NCBI GenBank assembly: GCA_002162095.1
Contig: CP021424.1
Location: 930,001-994,000 of the forward strand
Source of the DNA: Armatimonadetes bacterium Uphvl-Ar2
GTDB lineage: Bacteria > Armatimonadota > Fimbriimonadia > Fimbriimonadales > Fimbriimonadaceae
Direction: 5' to 3'
DNA length: 64,000 bases
Part shown: positions 61,026 to 64,000 of the stretch, piece after piece
Layout: every line of letters begins with the position of its first letter
Numbering within the stretch: the stretch's first letter is position 1
The notes under the pieces: model-generated
Told to the model about the DNA's origin: nothing
The model's database searches: none
What the model saw: the letters and a program-made list of their open reading frames with translations, nothing else
Translations under genes and position numbers: made by a program

Positions 61026-61547
61026 GTGGAAACCTTTGGCGTTGGCATGAGCGAGATTGTCGTCCGAAAGGGGGCGGCCAAGTATCTCTGTCTCGGACTC
61101 GGAAGCTGCATCGGGGTGGCCATCTACGATCCCAGAGCGGACGTTAGCGGCATGATCCACGTGATGCTGCCGGCGGCGTTCCCGGACCGACCGGTAGACC
61201 AGATTGGAAAGTTTGCCGATACCGGCATCCCCGCCCTACTCATGGCGATGGAAAAGATGGGGGCCAACAAGCGCAATATGAAGGTGGCCATTGCCGGCGG
61301 AGCGCAGGTTTTCAAATTCAACAACACCGGCACCAATCAGCTCGATATTGGGCGCCGCAACGGCGAGGCCGTGATTGAACAACTGACCAAAGCCGGGCTC
61401 AAGATTTTGGCCAAGGACATCGGGGGCACCCATGGTCGCACGGTGACCTTTACGGTGCCGGACGGGCAGGTGGAAGTGAAGACGCTCAGCCAAGGGGTGT
61501 CGGAATTGTGCAACCTTGCCGACAATCGAGAGCGTAGCGCGGCCTAA
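61026..61547 (+). CDS. cheD: Chemoreceptor glutamine deamidase CheD
   Basis: 173 residues from GTG 61026. The catalytic Cys is in 'LCLGLGSCIGVAIYDP', the His in 'GMIHVMLP', and 'VAIAGGAQVF' and 'DIGGTHGRTVTF' complete the family pattern. It deamidates receptor glutamines and forms a complex with CheC. It is next to cheC, as in Bacillus and Thermotoga-like systems. Together with CheB and CheR it makes a full methylation-deamidation adaptation set. Confidence 0.94.
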   Translation: METFGVGMSEIVVRKGAAKYLCLGLGSCIGVAIYDPRADVSGMIHVMLPAAFPDRPVDQIGKFADTGIPALLMAMEKMGANKRNMKVAIAGGAQVFKFNNTGTNQLDIGRRNGEAVIEQLTKAGLKILAKDIGGTHGRTVTFTVPDGQVEVKTLSQGVSELCNLADNRERSAA

Positions 61548-61562
61548 AAGAGGGAGAGACTT

Positions 61563-62426
61563 GTGGGCGTAATCATCACGATAGACGAAATGATTGATCG
61601 GACGGCCGATCTGCCGGTGATTCCGGCGGTGGCGCTCCGCATCATGCATGAAGCGGATTCAAACACGGCGTCCGCATCGCAGATTGCCATGCTGTTGGCG
61701 CGAGACCCGGCCTTAGCCTCGCGAGTCTTGCGACTGGCGAACTCGGCCTACTACGGTTTGTCCGGCCAGGTTTTTGGTCTCAAGGAGGCCGTTGTGGTTC
61801 TCGGTCTGCGCTGCGTAAAGAATCTGGCGCTGGTGGCGGTGAGTTACCCGTGGCTGAGCAAGCCGCTGCACGGCTACGGCCTGGACCCCAAGGATCTTTG
61901 GATGCACTCGCACGGCACCGCCGTGGCCGCCATGTTGGCGGCCCAACGCAGTGGGCGCCTGCGCGATGACGAAGCCTTCACCGCTGGTCTCTTGCACGAC
62001 ATCGGCAAGTTGGCGATGAACGTGTGGCTGGAGCGCAAGACCGAAGCCTTGATTCAGCTTTCCTCGCTCAATGGATGGAGCTTTGTGGAGTGTGAGCGCA
62101 CGGTTTTGGGCTACGACCACGGCCAAGTTGGGGGGCGTATTGCCGAACGCTGGAACCTACCCCTCTCCGTAATTGATTCGGCGCGTTATCACCACGAGCC
62201 GGATGCCCGTCCCGACCCCTCCCTGGTTGTGGATGCGGTGCATTTAGGGGACTATCTGGCGTCCGCATTGGGGTTCGGCATGGGGGCCGACGGCCTGCAA
62301 TACGCTTTGCAGCCCAATACACTCGTCCGACTTGGTCTTCACCCTCAAGACATCGACCGAATTGCCGACGATTTAGAGCGTGAGCGACGGCTTCAAGCCG
62401 AATCGTTCGAGGAGATTGTTGCGTGA
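61563..62426 (+). CDS. HDOD-domain protein
   Basis: 287 residues from GTG 61563. 'LPVIPAVALRIMHEADSNTASASQIAMLLARDPALASRVLRLANSAYYG' is the HDOD start, and 'AGLLHDIGKLAMNVWL' and 'VLGYDHGQVGGRIAERWNLP' mimic HD-domain motifs while the metal-binding set is incomplete, as in HDOD proteins. The family relays signals without catalysis. It sits between cheD and cheB, overlapping cheB by 4 nt, so it may tune chemotaxis or motility. The ligand is unknown. Confidence 0.9.
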   Translation: MGVIITIDEMIDRTADLPVIPAVALRIMHEADSNTASASQIAMLLARDPALASRVLRLANSAYYGLSGQVFGLKEAVVVLGLRCVKNLALVAVSYPWLSKPLHGYGLDPKDLWMHSHGTAVAAMLAAQRSGRLRDDEAFTAGLLHDIGKLAMNVWLERKTEALIQLSSLNGWSFVECERTVLGYDHGQVGGRIAERWNLPLSVIDSARYHHEPDARPDPSLVVDAVHLGDYLASALGFGMGADGLQYALQPNTLVRLGLHPQDIDRIADDLERERRLQAESFEEIVA

Positions 62427-63484
62427 AGCCCCGTGTGGTTGTAATTGATGATTCGCCGTTTGTGCGAAGGCTGATCGTCGATTGGCTCACGGAAGGCGGT
62501 GAATTCGAAGTAGTAGGCTCGGCGAACAACGGGCGCGACGGCTTGGTGCTTGTGAAAGAGCAACGGCCCGACCTGGTGACGCTGGACATCGAGATGCCGA
62601 TCATGGACGGCCTCACGTGCCTGCGGCACATCATGGCCGAGTGCCCGACCCGGGTCATCATGGTCAGTAGCCTGACTGAATCCGGCGCCACTCCGACGCT
62701 GGAAGCTCTGGAAATCGGCGCGTTTGACTACTTTGCCAAGCCGAACGGATCGAGCTCCATCAAGTTTATTGGGTGCCAAGAAGAGCTCATCGCGAAGCTC
62801 CAGGCCGCCGTGGGCAGTGCCACCATGCGCCGCCTCACTCCGGCTGCCGCCCCGGCCAAAGCGTTGGTACAAGCTCCCGCCCCTAAGATTTCCATGCCCA
62901 AGACGGACCGTGTGGTGCTCTTGGCCAGCTCAACTGGTGGCCCCAAGGCCCTCGCGGCGTTCTGGCGCGACCTCCCCAAAGGCTTTAGTGCCCCGATTTT
63001 GATGGTGCAACACATGCCCGAGAGCTTCATGGCTTCCTTCGCCGCTCGGCTCAACAGCATCGGCACGGTGCCGTGCCAGTTGGCCAAAGCGGGTGACCGC
63101 CCGGTGCCCGGCGTGGCGCTGATGGCACCCGGTGGCAAGCACATGATGATTGATTCTCACGGCGCGATCGTGCTAGACGATGGTCCGAACCTGCACGGCG
63201 TAAAGCCCGCCGCTGACCATCTGTTTTTGACGGCCGCCGCCAAGTGGGGCAACCGCTGCCTAGGCGCCATCTTCACCGGCATGGGCCGGGATGGCACCGA
63301 AGGCGCCAAGGTGATCCGCGGCAAGGGCGGCTACATGATCGGCGAATCGGAAGAAACCTGTGTGGTCTACGGCATGCCCCGGGCCGCCAAGGAAGCCGGC
63401 GGCATTGACCGCGAGCTGCCACTAACCGCTATGGCTCCGGCCCTGGTGACCGCCATTGTGAAGGGGAAGAACATTGCTGCCTAA
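62423..63484 (+). CDS. cheB: Chemotaxis response regulator methylesterase CheB
   Basis: 353 residues from GTG 62423. The receiver domain (1-120) has 'VVVIDDSPFVRRLIVDWL', phospho-accepting Asp in 'LVTLDIEMPIMDG', and the switch Thr/Ser and Lys in 'MVSSL' and 'FAKP'. The methylesterase domain has 'LASSTGGPKAL' (Ser nucleophile), 'MVQHMPESFMASFAARL' (His) and 'AIFTGMGRDGTEGAKVI' (Asp). CheB removes methyl groups from receptors when phosphorylated by CheA. Confidence 0.96.
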   Translation: MKPRVVVIDDSPFVRRLIVDWLTEGGEFEVVGSANNGRDGLVLVKEQRPDLVTLDIEMPIMDGLTCLRHIMAECPTRVIMVSSLTESGATPTLEALEIGAFDYFAKPNGSSSIKFIGCQEELIAKLQAAVGSATMRRLTPAAAPAKALVQAPAPKISMPKTDRVVLLASSTGGPKALAAFWRDLPKGFSAPILMVQHMPESFMASFAARLNSIGTVPCQLAKAGDRPVPGVALMAPGGKHMMIDSHGAIVLDDGPNLHGVKPAADHLFLTAAAKWGNRCLGAIFTGMGRDGTEGAKVIRGKGGYMIGESEETCVVYGMPRAAKEAGGIDRELPLTAMAPALVTAIVKGKNIAA

Positions 63485-64000
63485 CGCCCAAGAATGGCGA
63501 CGGTTTTACGACATCGTCAAGGCGAAGACGGGTGTGGACCTCGACCTTTACCGGTCGAACCAACTTCAGCGCCGCACCGTGAGCATGGTCGAGTCGCTCA
63601 CCCTCAAATCCCTGGACGAGTTCACCAAATGGTTCGGAGAAAGTGCCGTCAATCAGCGCTGGTTCCTCGACAAGATGGCGATCAACGTCTCCGAACTTTT
63701 CCGCAACCCGGAAAAGTGGACGGAGATGATCAACAAGGTCTTGCCGGAACTCGGGGCGGACAAGAAGGGCCTGAAGGTTTGGAGTGCGGGCTGTAGCTAC
63801 GGCGCCGAAGCCCACACGCTGGCCATGATCCTGGACCAAAAGTTCCGGGGTCGCCACCAGATTCTCGGCACTGATATTGACCAAGACGCTCTGGACCAAG
63901 CCAAACGCGGCGAGTTCAGCGAATCGGACGTGCGGTGGGTGCCGCGCGAGTACAAGTCCACTTACCTCCGCCAGGAGGGCACCAAGTGGTTTGCCACCGA
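63474..64000 (+). CDS. cheR: Chemoreceptor methyltransferase CheR (3' partial)
   Basis: The frame starts at TTG 63474 inside the end of cheB (11-nt overlap) and runs past the right edge. Residues visible: the N-terminal helical domain 'WRRFYDIVKAKTGVDLDLYRSNQLQRR', the family motif 'MAINVSELFRNPEKW' (in place of VTEFFR), the SAM-binding 'VWSAGCSYGAEAHTLAMIL' and 'ILGTDIDQDALDQAKRGEF'. CheR adds methyl groups to receptor glutamates. No ATG is nearby to replace the TTG. Confidence 0.93.
   Translation, partial: MLPNAQEWRRFYDIVKAKTGVDLDLYRSNQLQRRTVSMVESLTLKSLDEFTKWFGESAVNQRWFLDKMAINVSELFRNPEKWTEMINKVLPELGADKKGLKVWSAGCSYGAEAHTLAMILDQKFRGRHQILGTDIDQDALDQAKRGEFSESDVRWVPREYKSTYLRQEGTKWFAT

Overview
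The window reads as chromosomal DNA of a GC-rich, flagellated, diderm bacterium. Direct signs of an outer membrane are an LPS export operon (LptC-like, LptA, LptB, LptF/G), LpxK, an LpxL-like acyltransferase, two GT9 heptosyltransferase-like enzymes, an MsbA-like exporter, an MlaE permease and several outer-membrane beta-barrels. The gene mix (Ycf45-type R3H ATPase, DUF3084, YchF-like protein, very tight ATGA/GTGA/TTGA gene overlaps, GTG/TTG starts) fits a non-proteobacterial lineage. My best guess is Armatimonadota (Fimbriimonas-like); this is an inference, not shown by the sequence. No insertion sequence, prophage, CRISPR array or rRNA was seen, and one tRNA (Leu-CAA) is present.

Layout. 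1-5 kb: a sigma factor fused to a degenerate GGDEF domain (cut by the window edge), a DsbA-like protein, a RibD-type reductase, an FtsX-type ABC transporter, and a SAM decarboxylase preceded by a ~230-nt leader with several hairpins. 5-10 kb: a DUF5916 barrel (minus strand), then def-fmt and two membrane-anchored proteins. 10-16.5 kb (minus strand): polA-lpxK-acyltransferase-GT9-GT9. 16.5-22 kb: TfoX-like protein, pfkA-pfkB pair, tRNA-Leu, a PrcB-like secreted protein, cinA, nitroreductase. 22-26 kb (minus strand): glycolate-oxidase-like glcD/glcE, acyl-CoA dehydrogenase, small barrel, MerR. 26-31.6 kb: an unrecognised gene that looks frameshifted, dapF, two envelope proteins, flagellin. 31.7-45 kb: an asparaginase/SelB-tail operon, pepP-aroQ-Trm112-glycosyltransferase, two ABC genes, subtilase, M48 protease, YchF-like. 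45-56 kb: mlaE, Ycf45 ATPase, HtrA, rlmN-lpt operon-DUF3084-RuvC-like. 56-64 kb: cheW, then tmk-nusB-accC-pilin-like-accB-like on the minus strand, diverging from cheC-cheD-HDOD-cheB-cheR, which runs off the right edge.

Functional themes. Envelope biogenesis (lipid A, core sugars, Lpt bridge, Mla) is spread over several operons. Motility and chemotaxis are represented by flagellin, CheW and a CheC/CheD-type adaptation cluster. The most unusual items are a BCCP-like protein next to AccC in which the biotin-accepting lysine is replaced by glycine, the sigma-GGDEF fusion, a protein with SelB-type winged helices but no recognisable GTPase, and a recurrent -10 element placed 4-7 nt before the start codon that implies widespread leaderless transcription. 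Three genes (glcE, a GT4 glycosyltransferase and the unrecognised gene at 26.4-28.3 kb) are each interrupted by an apparent loss of one base in a C/G run, which points to sequencing or assembly error rather than three pseudogenes.
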